Of a DNA stretch of 64,000 nt, positions 1 to 8,561 are shown in pieces. Source of the stretch: Paraburkholderia sejongensis (GTDB lineage Bacteria; Pseudomonadota; Gammaproteobacteria; Burkholderiales; Burkholderiaceae); NCBI RefSeq assembly GCF_020880815.1, contig NZ_JAJITD010000008.1:248001-312000 (forward strand). The letters are read 5' to 3'. Each line of letters begins with the position of its first letter. Position 1 is the stretch's first letter. The position numbers and the translations under genes are program-made. The notes under the pieces are model-generated. The model did not search any database and was not told the origin of the DNA. It was given only the letters and a program-made list of their open reading frames with translations.

Positions 1-1
1 C

Positions 2-361
2 GCCGACGTGATGCGTCTGCCGATGCGCACCCGCACGATCATCAGCGACACGATCGCCAATATTTCGGCCGGGCAGCGGCAGCGGCTGCTGCTTGCGCGC
101 GCGTTGTACCAGCGGCGCGAGGTGTTGCTGCTTGACGAACCGACGTCGAATCTCGATCCGGAGTCGGTGCGCCGCGTGGCGGCTTTGCTGCTGCGGCTCG
201 ACTGCACGGTCGTGGTGATTACGCACGATATGTCGCTCGCGGCCGCGTTCGGGCGGCGCTACCGGCTGCACGAAGGGGAACTGGTGCGGGAAGGGCAGAG
301 CGATATCCAGGCCGACCCGCAACGCGAAGTTCGCGACAACCTGAGCACTGCAAATGAATAA
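2..361 (+). CDS. ABC exporter ATP-binding domain, C-terminal part (gene cut by window edge)
   Basis: The frame is open to the left edge, so only the last roughly 119 residues are visible. They carry an ABC signature (NISAGQRQRLLLARAL), a Walker B with its catalytic Glu (VLLLDEPTSNLD) and an H-loop His (VVVITHD). The stretch before the signature, LPMRTRTIISDT, resembles the run-in to the signature in colicin-V/RaxB-type exporters that fuse a C39 peptidase, a membrane domain and an ATPase; that assignment is by family resemblance only. The signature reads ISAGQ where LSGGQ is usual. The gene overlaps the following TolC-family gene by 8 bases, so the two are translationally coupled and probably form a type I-like export system. 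The membrane and any peptidase domain lie outside the window. Confidence 0.75.
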   Translation, partial: ADVMRLPMRTRTIISDTIANISAGQRQRLLLARALYQRREVLLLDEPTSNLDPESVRRVAALLLRLDCTVVVITHDMSLAAAFGRRYRLHEGELVREGQSDIQADPQREVRDNLSTANE

Positions 362-1769
362 GCACGGCGGCATGCTGCTGATTCTGCTGGCCGGTTGCAT
401 TGCGACCGCCGCCATGGCCGGTACCGTGGTCGGCACCCCGACGACGCCCCCCGTGCCCCCCGCGCCAGCCGTCGACCTGATGACGATAGTCGACCAGGCG
501 ATCGGCCACGACGCCGATCTCGCCGCCGCCGAGGCCGGCTACGCGGCCGCGCGGCAGGCCCGGCCGATCGCGCGCGCGGCGTTGCTGCCGCGCATCGACG
601 GCGGCTGGGGCCGCGGCTACAACCGCATCGCCAATCAGGGCTATACGCCGGTCGCGTACTGGCAGAGCGGCTGGACCGTGAGCCTGTCGCAGCCGCTGTT
701 CGACTGGGCGCGCTGGACCGGCTACCAGCAGGCCGATCTGGTCGAGGCGCAGGGCGCGCTCACCTATGCGGACGCGCGCCAGAGCACGATCCTGCATGCC
801 GCGCAGGCGTACTTCGACGAACTCGCCGCCGAAGACGAACTGCAACGCGCGACCGATTATCGGGCGGCGGTCGGCACCCAGCTCGACGAACTGCGGCGGC
901 GCCGCGCGGCCGGCGACGCGACGCTGATCGATCTGCGCGAAGCCGATGCATTGAGCCAGCAGGCGCAGTTGCAGCAACTCGACGCGACGAGCGCGCTGCA
1001 TCTGAAACGCCAGGCGCTCGAACTGGTGACCGGGCAGCCGTTCACGCCGCTATCGCGGCTCGCGGCCACGCCGGTGCGACCGCGGCTCGAACCGGCCGAC
1101 CTCGACAGCTGGGTCGCGCAGGCGAGCACGCAGGGCTACACGGTGCAGCTCAAGCAGCTCGACTCGCAGATCGCGAAACTGGACGTCAGCAAGACGCGCG
1201 CCGCGCACTATCCGGTCGTCAATCTGCAGGCGGGTTACACGCCGGCCGGCGCGGCCTCCGGCTATGCGCGTCCGACCACCACGACGACCGCGATGCTGAC
1301 CGTGACGATCCCGCTGTACTCCGGCGGCGAAATCCAGGCGCGCCTGCGGCAGTCGTTCGCGCAGCGCGACCAGGCCGAGGACGCGGCCGAGTCCGCCGCG
1401 CGCGAGGCGGGCGCCGCCGCCCGCGACGCATACACGCGCTTCACCTCGGGACTCGCGCGCATCGATCTGCTCGCGCGTATCGCGCAAAGCTCGCGCGACG
1501 CGCTTGCGGCGACGCGCATCGGCTACCGGGTCGGCAGCCGCACCAGCACCGACGTGCTGCGCGCGACCGACACGCTGTACACGAACCAGCGCGATCTGCT
1601 GCGCGCGCGCTACGACACGATCCTCGCGCTGTTGCAGCTGAAGGCGCAGACCGCCGCGCTGAATGTCGACGAAGTGGCCGCGGTCAATGCGCAGCTGGCG
1701 GCGGCCGGCGCAGGCTCCGCCGCGTCACCCGCGAATGGCCGCAACGGCGTCGCCGCGCCCGCGCATTGA
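354..1769 (+). CDS. TolC-family outer-membrane efflux protein
   Basis: A 471-residue protein with an N-terminal export signal followed by long Ala/Gln/Arg-rich helices, the typical make-up of the TolC/OprM family, which forms the outer-membrane channel of tripartite exporters. The start ATG at 354 lies inside the end of the ABC exporter gene. The signal contains LLAGC around residues 11-15, a good lipobox, so the protein may be lipidated like OprM; an alternative is signal peptidase I cleavage after AMA around residue 22. A late segment (VGSRTSTDVLRATDTLY) matches the conserved second helical hairpin of the family. The C-terminal tail is Ala/Gly-rich and probably disordered. It most likely works with the upstream exporter; use by the downstream PKS cluster cannot be excluded. 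Confidence 0.88.
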   Translation: MNKHGGMLLILLAGCIATAAMAGTVVGTPTTPPVPPAPAVDLMTIVDQAIGHDADLAAAEAGYAAARQARPIARAALLPRIDGGWGRGYNRIANQGYTPVAYWQSGWTVSLSQPLFDWARWTGYQQADLVEAQGALTYADARQSTILHAAQAYFDELAAEDELQRATDYRAAVGTQLDELRRRRAAGDATLIDLREADALSQQAQLQQLDATSALHLKRQALELVTGQPFTPLSRLAATPVRPRLEPADLDSWVAQASTQGYTVQLKQLDSQIAKLDVSKTRAAHYPVVNLQAGYTPAGAASGYARPTTTTTAMLTVTIPLYSGGEIQARLRQSFAQRDQAEDAAESAAREAGAAARDAYTRFTSGLARIDLLARIAQSSRDALAATRIGYRVGSRTSTDVLRATDTLYTNQRDLLRARYDTILALLQLKAQTAALNVDEVAAVNAQLAAAGAGSAASPANGRNGVAAPAH

Positions 1770-2107
1770 GCGGGGCTGAAAGTTTTAAAACATCGACGCT
1801 GAAATTATCTTGAAATGGCCGGGCGATTTCCGAAGTCCGGCGCTCGTCCGTCGGGACAAAAATTGCAAATAAAAACTAACGATTTCGGGTTTTCATTGAC
1901 CTAAAACCAGTTGTGCGCGTGGTGTGAAAAACACCTTGGTTTGCAGGGTATTTTCTCCGTAATAAGCGCGTTAGTTCAGCCCTCCGGCCAATGCCAAATC
2001 TCAATAATAAATAGAACATATAAGAAACCGGAAAATGCGATGCTGAATTAAATTATGCCGATAGTATTTGTCAATATTTTTTAGAGTTATTAGAATAAGG
2101 AACGAAT
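1770..2107. other. AT-rich intergenic region upstream of the PKS
   Basis: No gene is visible. Base composition drops sharply from the flanking GC-rich coding DNA to AT-rich sequence, especially 1855-1910 and 1995-2100. It includes a short hairpin GGTGT-gaaaa-ACACC at 1921-1935 and a TTGACC at 1896-1901 that lacks a partner -10. It must hold the control region of the PKS operon. The ribosome binding site AAGGAA at 2097-2102 sits 5 bases before the PKS ATG. I see no clear terminator for the TolC gene. Confidence 0.6.
2068..2096 (+). promoter_or_regulatory. Possible sigma70 promoter of the PKS operon
   Basis: TTGTCA (2068-2073), 17 bases, then TAGAAT (2091-2096). Both hexamers match consensus at 5 of 6 positions. 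The -10 abuts the Shine-Dalgarno, so a transcript started here would begin near 2103 and be almost leaderless. AT-rich DNA yields such matches by chance, so this is weak evidence. Confidence 0.3.
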
Positions 2108-5100
2108 ATGCGTGACATTGCGGTGGTGGGGATGGCCGGGCGTTTCCCGGGTGGTCTCGACAACCTTGATCTGCTGGTCGAGGCCTTGCGCGCGCGGACC
2201 GTGACCGCGGGCCCCGTTGCGCCGGACCGCTGGGATGCCGCGCGCTACTACGCGTCCGACGAAAGCGCGAAGGGCAAGGCCTATGTGGATCGCGCGAACT
2301 TCATCACGCAGGACGTGCGCGCGATGGACGCCGGCTTCTTCGATCTGCCCGCGCGCGTCGCCGAGAACATCGACCCGCAGCAGCGTCTGCTGCTCGAACT
2401 GATCTGGGAAGCGTTCGAGAACGCCGGTCTCGATCTGCCCGCGCACGCGGGCCGCAAGGTCGGCGTCTATGTGGGCGGCTTCATGCTCGACCATATGGTC
2501 ACGCTGATGCAGGTGTCGAACCGCACGCGCCACAACGCGAACACCGCCGCCGGCATGATGATGACGATGCTCGCCAACCGCCTGTCGCATGCGTTCGATC
2601 TGCGCGGACCGAGCCTGTCGATCGACACCGCGTGTTCGTCGTCGCTGGTCGCGTTCAGCTATGCGTGCCGCGATATCTGGGCCGGCGACTGCGAGATGGC
2701 GGTGGTGGGCGGCGCGAACGTGATGACGCGCCCCGAGTACCCGATCGGGATGAGCAAGGGGCAGTTCCTGTCGCGCGACGGCCAGTGCAAGTCGTTCGAC
2801 GCGCGCGGCGACGGCTACGGCCGCGCCGAGGGCGGCGGCATCGTGCTGCTCAAGCCGCTCGATCGCGCGCTCGCCGACGGCGACACGATCCTCGCGACGG
2901 TGGCGGGCGCGGGCGTCAATTCGGACGGCCGCACGCCCGGCATCTCGATGCCGAGCGAAGAAGCGCAGCGCGCGCTGATTCGCGAGGTGTCCGAACGATT
3001 CTCGATCGACACGCGCAACGTGCGCTACGTCGAATGCCACGGCACCGGCACCGCGGTCGGCGATCCGATCGAGGCGGCCGCGATCGGCTCGGTGTACGGC
3101 GCCGGCCGTCATGGCGACGAGCGCGTGGTGCTCGGCTCGATCAAGAGCAACATCGGTCACATGGAAGCCGGCGCCGGCGTCGCGGGCGTGATCAAGGCGG
3201 TGCTGTCGTTGCAGCATCGCGAGGCGTTCCCGCTCGGCAATCTGCAAACCCCGCACCCGGGTATTCCGTTCGAGGAACTCGGCGTGCGGCTGGCCGATGC
3301 GCCGATTACGCTCGCGCCGGCCGGCGAGCCGTTCCTCGTCGCGATCAATTCGTTCGGCTATGGCGGCACCAATGCGCACGTGGTGCTGCGCTCGGCGCCG
3401 CAGCCGGCAAACGCGGCCGCAAGCGCAACGGCTGCCAACGATGCCGCTGCCAAGGTCAATGCAGCACCGAAGCGCCCGGACCATCTGCCGCTCTATCTGC
3501 CGCTGTCCGCGCGCAGCCCCGCCGCGTTGCAGGCGCTCGCGCAGCGTTATTGCGACGTGCTCGACGCGCCCGCAACCAAGCTCACCGATCTGCTGCATTC
3601 GGCCGCGCTGCGCCGCGCGCCGCTCAGCCAGCGCGCGGTCGCGCTCGGCGCGAACCGCGAGCAGTTGCGCGCCGCGCTGCATGCGCTGGTGCAAGGCGAG
3701 CTGTCGGAACAACTGGTCACCGGTCAGCAGGTGGTCGGCGCGCGCGATTTGCCGGTCTGGGTGTTCAGCGGCATGGGTCCGCAGTGGTGGGCGATGGGCC
3801 AGCAGCTGTATCGCGACGAGCCGCTGTATCGCGCGGCCGTCGACGAGGCCGACGCGATTTTCCAGCGCATCGCCGGCTTTTCGATTCTCGCCGAGATGCT
3901 CAGGAGCGAAGCCGACTCGCAGATCACGAAGACGATCTACGCGCAGCCGGCCAACTTCATCGTGCAGTGGGGGATCGTCGCGGTGTTGCGCGCGGCGGGC
4001 GTGACGCCGGGCGCGGTGGTCGGCCATAGCGTCGGCGAGGTCGCGGCGGCCGCGGTCAGCGGCGCGTTGAGTCTCGAAGACGCATTGCGGGTCAGCTACG
4101 AACGCAGCCGTTTGCAGGCGCAAACCGCCGGCAGCGGCAGCATGCTCGCGGTCGGCGTCGGCCGCGACGCGCTCGCGCCGTTGCTCGACGCGTACGCGGG
4201 CCGCGTCGAAATCGCCGCCGCGAACGGCCCGAACACGCTGACGCTGTCGGGCGAAACCGCGGCGATCGAGGCGCTGGCCGCCGAGCTGTCCGCGCGCGAA
4301 ATCTTCAACCGCGTGCTGAACGTCGAGGTGCCGTACCACAGCTATCTGATGGAGCCGATTCTCGACGAGCTGACCACGTCGCTGCGCGGCATCGTCGCGC
4401 GCGAGCCGGCAATTCCGGTCTATTCGACGGTCACCGGGCAGCGTCTGCAAGGCCCATCGTTCAGCGCCGACTACTGGGCGCGCAACGTGCGCGAGCCGGT
4501 TGCGTTCGCCGACGCGGTGCAGTCGCTGGTCGACGCGGGCTTCGCGACCTTCGTCGAAGTCGGCCCGCATCCGGTGCTGTCGAGCGCGATGCGCGACTGT
4601 GTGAAGGCGCGCGCGAAAGAGATCCGGCTGGTCGAAACGCTGCGACGCAACGAGGCCGAATGCAAGCGCGTGTACCGCGCGATCGCGCAGGTGTTCGCGA
4701 GCGGCTGCACGCTCGACTGGCGCGCGCTGAACGGCGCGGGCCGCTTCACCGCGCTGCCGAACTATCCGTGGCAGCGCGAGCGCGCGTGGCTCGAAACCGA
4801 GCGCTCGGTGTATCAGCGCGTGAGCCCGACCGAGCGGCCGCTGCTCGGCTGCGAGCAGTATCCGGCGACCGGCGTGTGGGTCAACGACCTCGAATACGAC
4901 GAGCTTGCCTATCTGAAGGATCACATTGTGTCCGGCACCGCGATCATGCCGGCCGCCGGCTACATCGAAACGCTGCTCGAAATGGCCGCGCTGCTGCATC
5001 CGCGCGCGCCGGGCTGGCGCATCGGCGATGTCGAGATTCGCGCGCCGCTGGTGCTGGCCGGCGACCGCGCGATCGACTACGTATCGAGCTACGACCGCGA

Positions 5101-8100
5101 CACGCGCCGCGCGGCGATTCGCAGCCTGGACAGCGGCAAGATCGGCGAAGGGCAGTTGCATCTGACCGCCAGCGTCGCCGCGCTGGGCGCGGCCGAGGCG
5201 CGCCGCGTCGATCTCGCCGCATGGCGCGCCGCGTTGCCGGTCGAGCGCGAGCCGGCCGGGTTCTATCGCCAGCTCGCCCGCATCGGTTTGCAGTACGGAG
5301 AAAAATTCCAGACCGTCAAGGCGCTGCATCTGGCGCCGCAGGGCGGCCGCGTGCTGGCGCTGATCGAACGCGATCCGGCGCTGCGCGAGGCCGGTTATCT
5401 GGCGCAGCCGGTGATGCTCGACGCGTGCTTCCAGGTGCTGGTCGGCCTGCTCGAGGACAACGAAGCGACTTTCCTGCCGACCGGTTTCAAGGAGCTGCGT
5501 CTGCTGGTCCCGCAACTGCCCGCGCGCTACTGGTGCGAGGCGGTGCAGGTGCGCGTGAGCCCGCAGCATATCGACGCGGACCTGACGCTGGTCGACGACT
5601 CGGGCGCGGTGCTCGCGGTGATCCGCGAGATGCGCGTGACCGCGTCGTCGGCGAAGGTTGCGCGCACCGACGACTTCGGCGATCCGGTCAAGCTGCAGAT
5701 GGTTCGCTACGAATGGCACGACGCCGGCAGCGCGAGCGAGCCGAAGCGGCTCGGTCACTGGCTGGTGGTCGAAGACCCGGCCGCCGCCGCGCTGACCGAC
5801 CGACTTGCCGACGGCCTCGAAGCGTTCGGCGCGCGAGTCTGCGCGCGGCTGCACGCGGGCGCCGGTTTCAACGTGGACGGCGCGCGGATTAGCGTGCGCC
5901 CCGACTCGGCCGACGACATCGCGAAGGCCCTCGCCGCGGCCGGCCCGGTCAGCGGCGTGCTGTTCGCGCACGGCGCCGAGGCCGCGCTCGACGGCGTCGA
6001 CCCGACTGCCACCGAAGCGCTGCTGTTCATGCTCGGCGTCACCCGCCAACTGGCGGCGTTGCCGGTCGCGCAGCGGCCGCGCACGTATCTGCTGACCCGC
6101 AATGCGTTCAGTGTCGGCGACGGCGACCGCGCGAACCATATCGTGGTCGAACCCGCGCAAACCGCGCTGAACGGTTTCGCGCGCGTCGCGTTCAACGAAC
6201 TCGAAGCGATGCGCTTTAGCACGGTCGATATTCCGGCCGCCGCGAGCGACGACGATCTCGACGCGGCGATTCTCGAACTGCTGTGCGACGCCGACGAAGA
6301 CGAAGTCGCGATCCGCCGCGGCCACCGCTTCGCGAGCCGTCTCGAAGCGAAGCCGTGGCTCGCCGCGCCGCGCATCGAAACGGTGCCGCTCGGCAGCGAG
6401 CGCGCGGTGCAGGTGCGCGGCGTCGCCGAACACGAGGAGCAGCAGAGCGCCGGCAGCGTGAAGCTGATCGAGACGATGCGCGCGCCGCTCGCGAGCGACG
6501 CGCTCGAATTGCGCATCGAACAGATCGCGCTGACCATGCGCGCGCTGCGCCACTCGGGCGCCGACTCGCTCGATCAGGACTTCGTCGAAGTGGTCGCGAC
6601 GGTCAGCGCAGTAGGTGGCGACGTCACCGATCTGCGGGTCGGGCAGCGCGTGTACGGTCTCGCGCCGGCCGATTTCGCCAGTCATATTCGCGGCCCGCGC
6701 TCGGCGTTCCAACTGGTCGAGCTGCCCGCCGCGCCAGGCGCCGCGCAGACGAAGGCGGCCTCGGCGCTGCTGTTCGTCGCGCTGCGCGAAGCGGTCGCCG
6801 AGCGCGTCGTCGAGCAGGCCGATCTCGCCGCCGGCGCGCGCGTGCTGATCGCCGCCGACGAACTCGGTCTCGCGGTCGGCGCGGCGCTGCGCCGGCGCGG
6901 CATCGAGACCACGCTGTTCGCAAGTCCCGCCGACGGTTCGACGCGTCAGCCGGCCGGCAACGTGGTCGCGGCGATCGCCGCGACCCACGCGGCGCTCGAA
7001 ACGGCGGTCGCCGACGTGACCGCGGATCGCGGCTTCGACGCGATCGTCGCGCCGATGAGCGCGTGGGCCGACAGCTTCGGCTGGTACGCGCTCACCGCCG
7101 GCGGCGTGCTGATCGATACCGCGCCGCGCACGCAGCCGTTCACGGTGCCGCCGCAGGCCGCGTCGATCGTGCGCGCCGATCTCGCGGTGCTCACGCAGCG
7201 CGGGGGCCGCTTCGTCGCGGCGTTGCGCGACGCGGTCGAACGGGTGGGCCGCGGCGAGCTGACGCCGGTCGATAGCCTCGCCGTGTCGATCGTCGATCTG
7301 GCGAGCCGCAAGCTCGCGCTGCCGGACGCGGACAGCCCGCTGATCGTCAGCTTCGACGCGCTTGACACGCCGTTGCAGCTGCGCGTGCATGAAGCGCTGA
7401 ACTTCCGTGCCGACGCCAGCTATCTCGTGACCGGCGGCCTCGGCGGCTTCGGTCAGAAGACCGCGCGCTGGCTGATCGAGCATGGCGCACGGCATCTCGT
7501 GCTGGCCGGGCGCAGCGGCATCGATACGCCGGAGCGGCGCGCGTTCGTCGCGGAACTGGAGGAGCGCGGCGCGCACGTCGCGTTCATCAAGTGCGATCTG
7601 TCGAAGGCCGGCGAGGTCAGCGATCTGTTCGCGACGCTCGCGAGTTCGGCCGCGCCGCTGGCCGGCGTGTTCCACTCGGCGGCCGTGATCATCGACGAAC
7701 CGGTCGCCGAGCTCGATCCGCGCAACCTCGTCGCGGTGATGCGCAGCAAGGCGGAAAGCGCGCGGCTGCTGCACGAGGCGACCCGCGACATGGCGCTCGA
7801 TTATTTCGTGCTGTATTCGTCGATCGCGAACCTGGTCGGCAACAGCCGCCAGGCGAGCTACGTGGCGGCCAACGGCTTCCTCGACGGCCTCGCGTGGCAT
7901 CGCCGCGCGCTCGGGCTGCCGGCCACCAGCATCAACTGGGGGGCGATTGCCGACGTCGGCGTGGTCACCCGCGACGAGAAGCTCGAACAGTTCATGCGCT
8001 ACATGGGGCTGCGCGGGATGCAGTCGGCCGAGGGCCTGCGCTGGCTCGAACGCGCGCTGCTGCGCGAGACGACCCAGCTCGGCATCACGCTGATCACCAA

Positions 8101-8518
8101 CTGGAGCGACTGGGGCCGCTATGAAACGCTGGCCGCGCAGTCGCCGCGCTTTCGCGAGCTGATCGCCGCCGACACCAGCGCCGACGCGGACCCGGGCGCG
8201 GTGCTGCGCGCGGAACTGGCCGAGGTGCCGGCCGCCGAGCGCTTCACCGTGCTCGCGAGCCTCGTCGCCGCGCTGATCGCCGACGAGCTGGAGACCAGCG
8301 CCGACGCGATCCCGGTCGACCGCCCGATCCTCGATCTCGGCGTCGACTCGTTGATGGCGACCGAAATCCAGTCGCTGCTCAATCGCCATCTCGGCATCGC
8401 GGTGTCGGTGCTGGAGATTCTCGATGACCTGACCGTGCGCGCGATCGTCGACAAGACGTTGAACGCGTTCGGCTGGGGCGACGCGGACGCGGCCGCGCCG
8501 GTCGCGAAGGTCGCGTGA
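2108..8518 (+). CDS. Type I polyketide synthase, single module KS-AT-DH-(degenerate ER)-KR-ACP
   Basis: A 2136-residue modular synthase. KS: active Cys176 in DTACSSSL, His311 in HGTGT, His351 in KSNIGH. AT: Ser641 in GHSVGE and His744 in VPYHSYLM. This last motif is neither the HAFH of malonyl-specific nor the YASH of methylmalonyl-specific ATs, so the extender is uncertain. DH: His939 in HIVSGTAIMP and Asp1105 in LDACFQ, both catalytic residues present. Residues about 1430-1680 look like a reductase fold of the ER type, but the expected Ala/Gly-rich NADPH loop is replaced by LIAADELGLAVG, so ER activity is doubtful. KR: TGGLGGFG at 1775-1782, Ser1905, Tyr1918, Asn1922, and an Asp in VIIDEP suggesting B-type stereochemistry. 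ACP: Ser2081 in LGVDSLMA. There is no thioesterase, methyltransferase or loading domain. With one complete module and an alpha-oxoamine synthase next door, iterative chain building and release by decarboxylative condensation is the best reading (inference). Confidence 0.95.
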   Translation: MRDIAVVGMAGRFPGGLDNLDLLVEALRARTVTAGPVAPDRWDAARYYASDESAKGKAYVDRANFITQDVRAMDAGFFDLPARVAENIDPQQRLLLELIWEAFENAGLDLPAHAGRKVGVYVGGFMLDHMVTLMQVSNRTRHNANTAAGMMMTMLANRLSHAFDLRGPSLSIDTACSSSLVAFSYACRDIWAGDCEMAVVGGANVMTRPEYPIGMSKGQFLSRDGQCKSFDARGDGYGRAEGGGIVLLKPLDRALADGDTILATVAGAGVNSDGRTPGISMPSEEAQRALIREVSERFSIDTRNVRYVECHGTGTAVGDPIEAAAIGSVYGAGRHGDERVVLGSIKSNIGHMEAGAGVAGVIKAVLSLQHREAFPLGNLQTPHPGIPFEELGVRLADAPITLAPAGEPFLVAINSFGYGGTNAHVVLRSAPQPANAAASATAANDAAAKVNAAPKRPDHLPLYLPLSARSPAALQALAQRYCDVLDAPATKLTDLLHSAALRRAPLSQRAVALGANREQLRAALHALVQGELSEQLVTGQQVVGARDLPVWVFSGMGPQWWAMGQQLYRDEPLYRAAVDEADAIFQRIAGFSILAEMLRSEADSQITKTIYAQPANFIVQWGIVAVLRAAGVTPGAVVGHSVGEVAAAAVSGALSLEDALRVSYERSRLQAQTAGSGSMLAVGVGRDALAPLLDAYAGRVEIAAANGPNTLTLSGETAAIEALAAELSAREIFNRVLNVEVPYHSYLMEPILDELTTSLRGIVAREPAIPVYSTVTGQRLQGPSFSADYWARNVREPVAFADAVQSLVDAGFATFVEVGPHPVLSSAMRDCVKARAKEIRLVETLRRNEAECKRVYRAIAQVFASGCTLDWRALNGAGRFTALPNYPWQRERAWLETERSVYQRVSPTERPLLGCEQYPATGVWVNDLEYDELAYLKDHIVSGTAIMPAAGYIETLLEMAALLHPRAPGWRIGDVEIRAPLVLAGDRAIDYVSSYDRDTRRAAIRSLDSGKIGEGQLHLTASVAALGAAEARRVDLAAWRAALPVEREPAGFYRQLARIGLQYGEKFQTVKALHLAPQGGRVLALIERDPALREAGYLAQPVMLDACFQVLVGLLEDNEATFLPTGFKELRLLVPQLPARYWCEAVQVRVSPQHIDADLTLVDDSGAVLAVIREMRVTASSAKVARTDDFGDPVKLQMVRYEWHDAGSASEPKRLGHWLVVEDPAAAALTDRLADGLEAFGARVCARLHAGAGFNVDGARISVRPDSADDIAKALAAAGPVSGVLFAHGAEAALDGVDPTATEALLFMLGVTRQLAALPVAQRPRTYLLTRNAFSVGDGDRANHIVVEPAQTALNGFARVAFNELEAMRFSTVDIPAAASDDDLDAAILELLCDADEDEVAIRRGHRFASRLEAKPWLAAPRIETVPLGSERAVQVRGVAEHEEQQSAGSVKLIETMRAPLASDALELRIEQIALTMRALRHSGADSLDQDFVEVVATVSAVGGDVTDLRVGQRVYGLAPADFASHIRGPRSAFQLVELPAAPGAAQTKAASALLFVALREAVAERVVEQADLAAGARVLIAADELGLAVGAALRRRGIETTLFASPADGSTRQPAGNVVAAIAATHAALETAVADVTADRGFDAIVAPMSAWADSFGWYALTAGGVLIDTAPRTQPFTVPPQAASIVRADLAVLTQRGGRFVAALRDAVERVGRGELTPVDSLAVSIVDLASRKLALPDADSPLIVSFDALDTPLQLRVHEALNFRADASYLVTGGLGGFGQKTARWLIEHGARHLVLAGRSGIDTPERRAFVAELEERGAHVAFIKCDLSKAGEVSDLFATLASSAAPLAGVFHSAAVIIDEPVAELDPRNLVAVMRSKAESARLLHEATRDMALDYFVLYSSIANLVGNSRQASYVAANGFLDGLAWHRRALGLPATSINWGAIADVGVVTRDEKLEQFMRYMGLRGMQSAEGLRWLERALLRETTQLGITLITNWSDWGRYETLAAQSPRFRELIAADTSADADPGAVLRAELAEVPAAERFTVLASLVAALIADELETSADAIPVDRPILDLGVDSLMATEIQSLLNRHLGIAVSVLEILDDLTVRAIVDKTLNAFGWGDADAAAPVAKVA

Positions 8519-8561
8519 TGCGGCTGAGAACCGACTTCGACACTTGCAAGGAGACTCGCCG

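Noticed and set aside
8544..8561. Upstream TTG start for the oxoamine synthase
   Set aside because: The TTG overlaps the ribosome binding site that serves ATG 8562.
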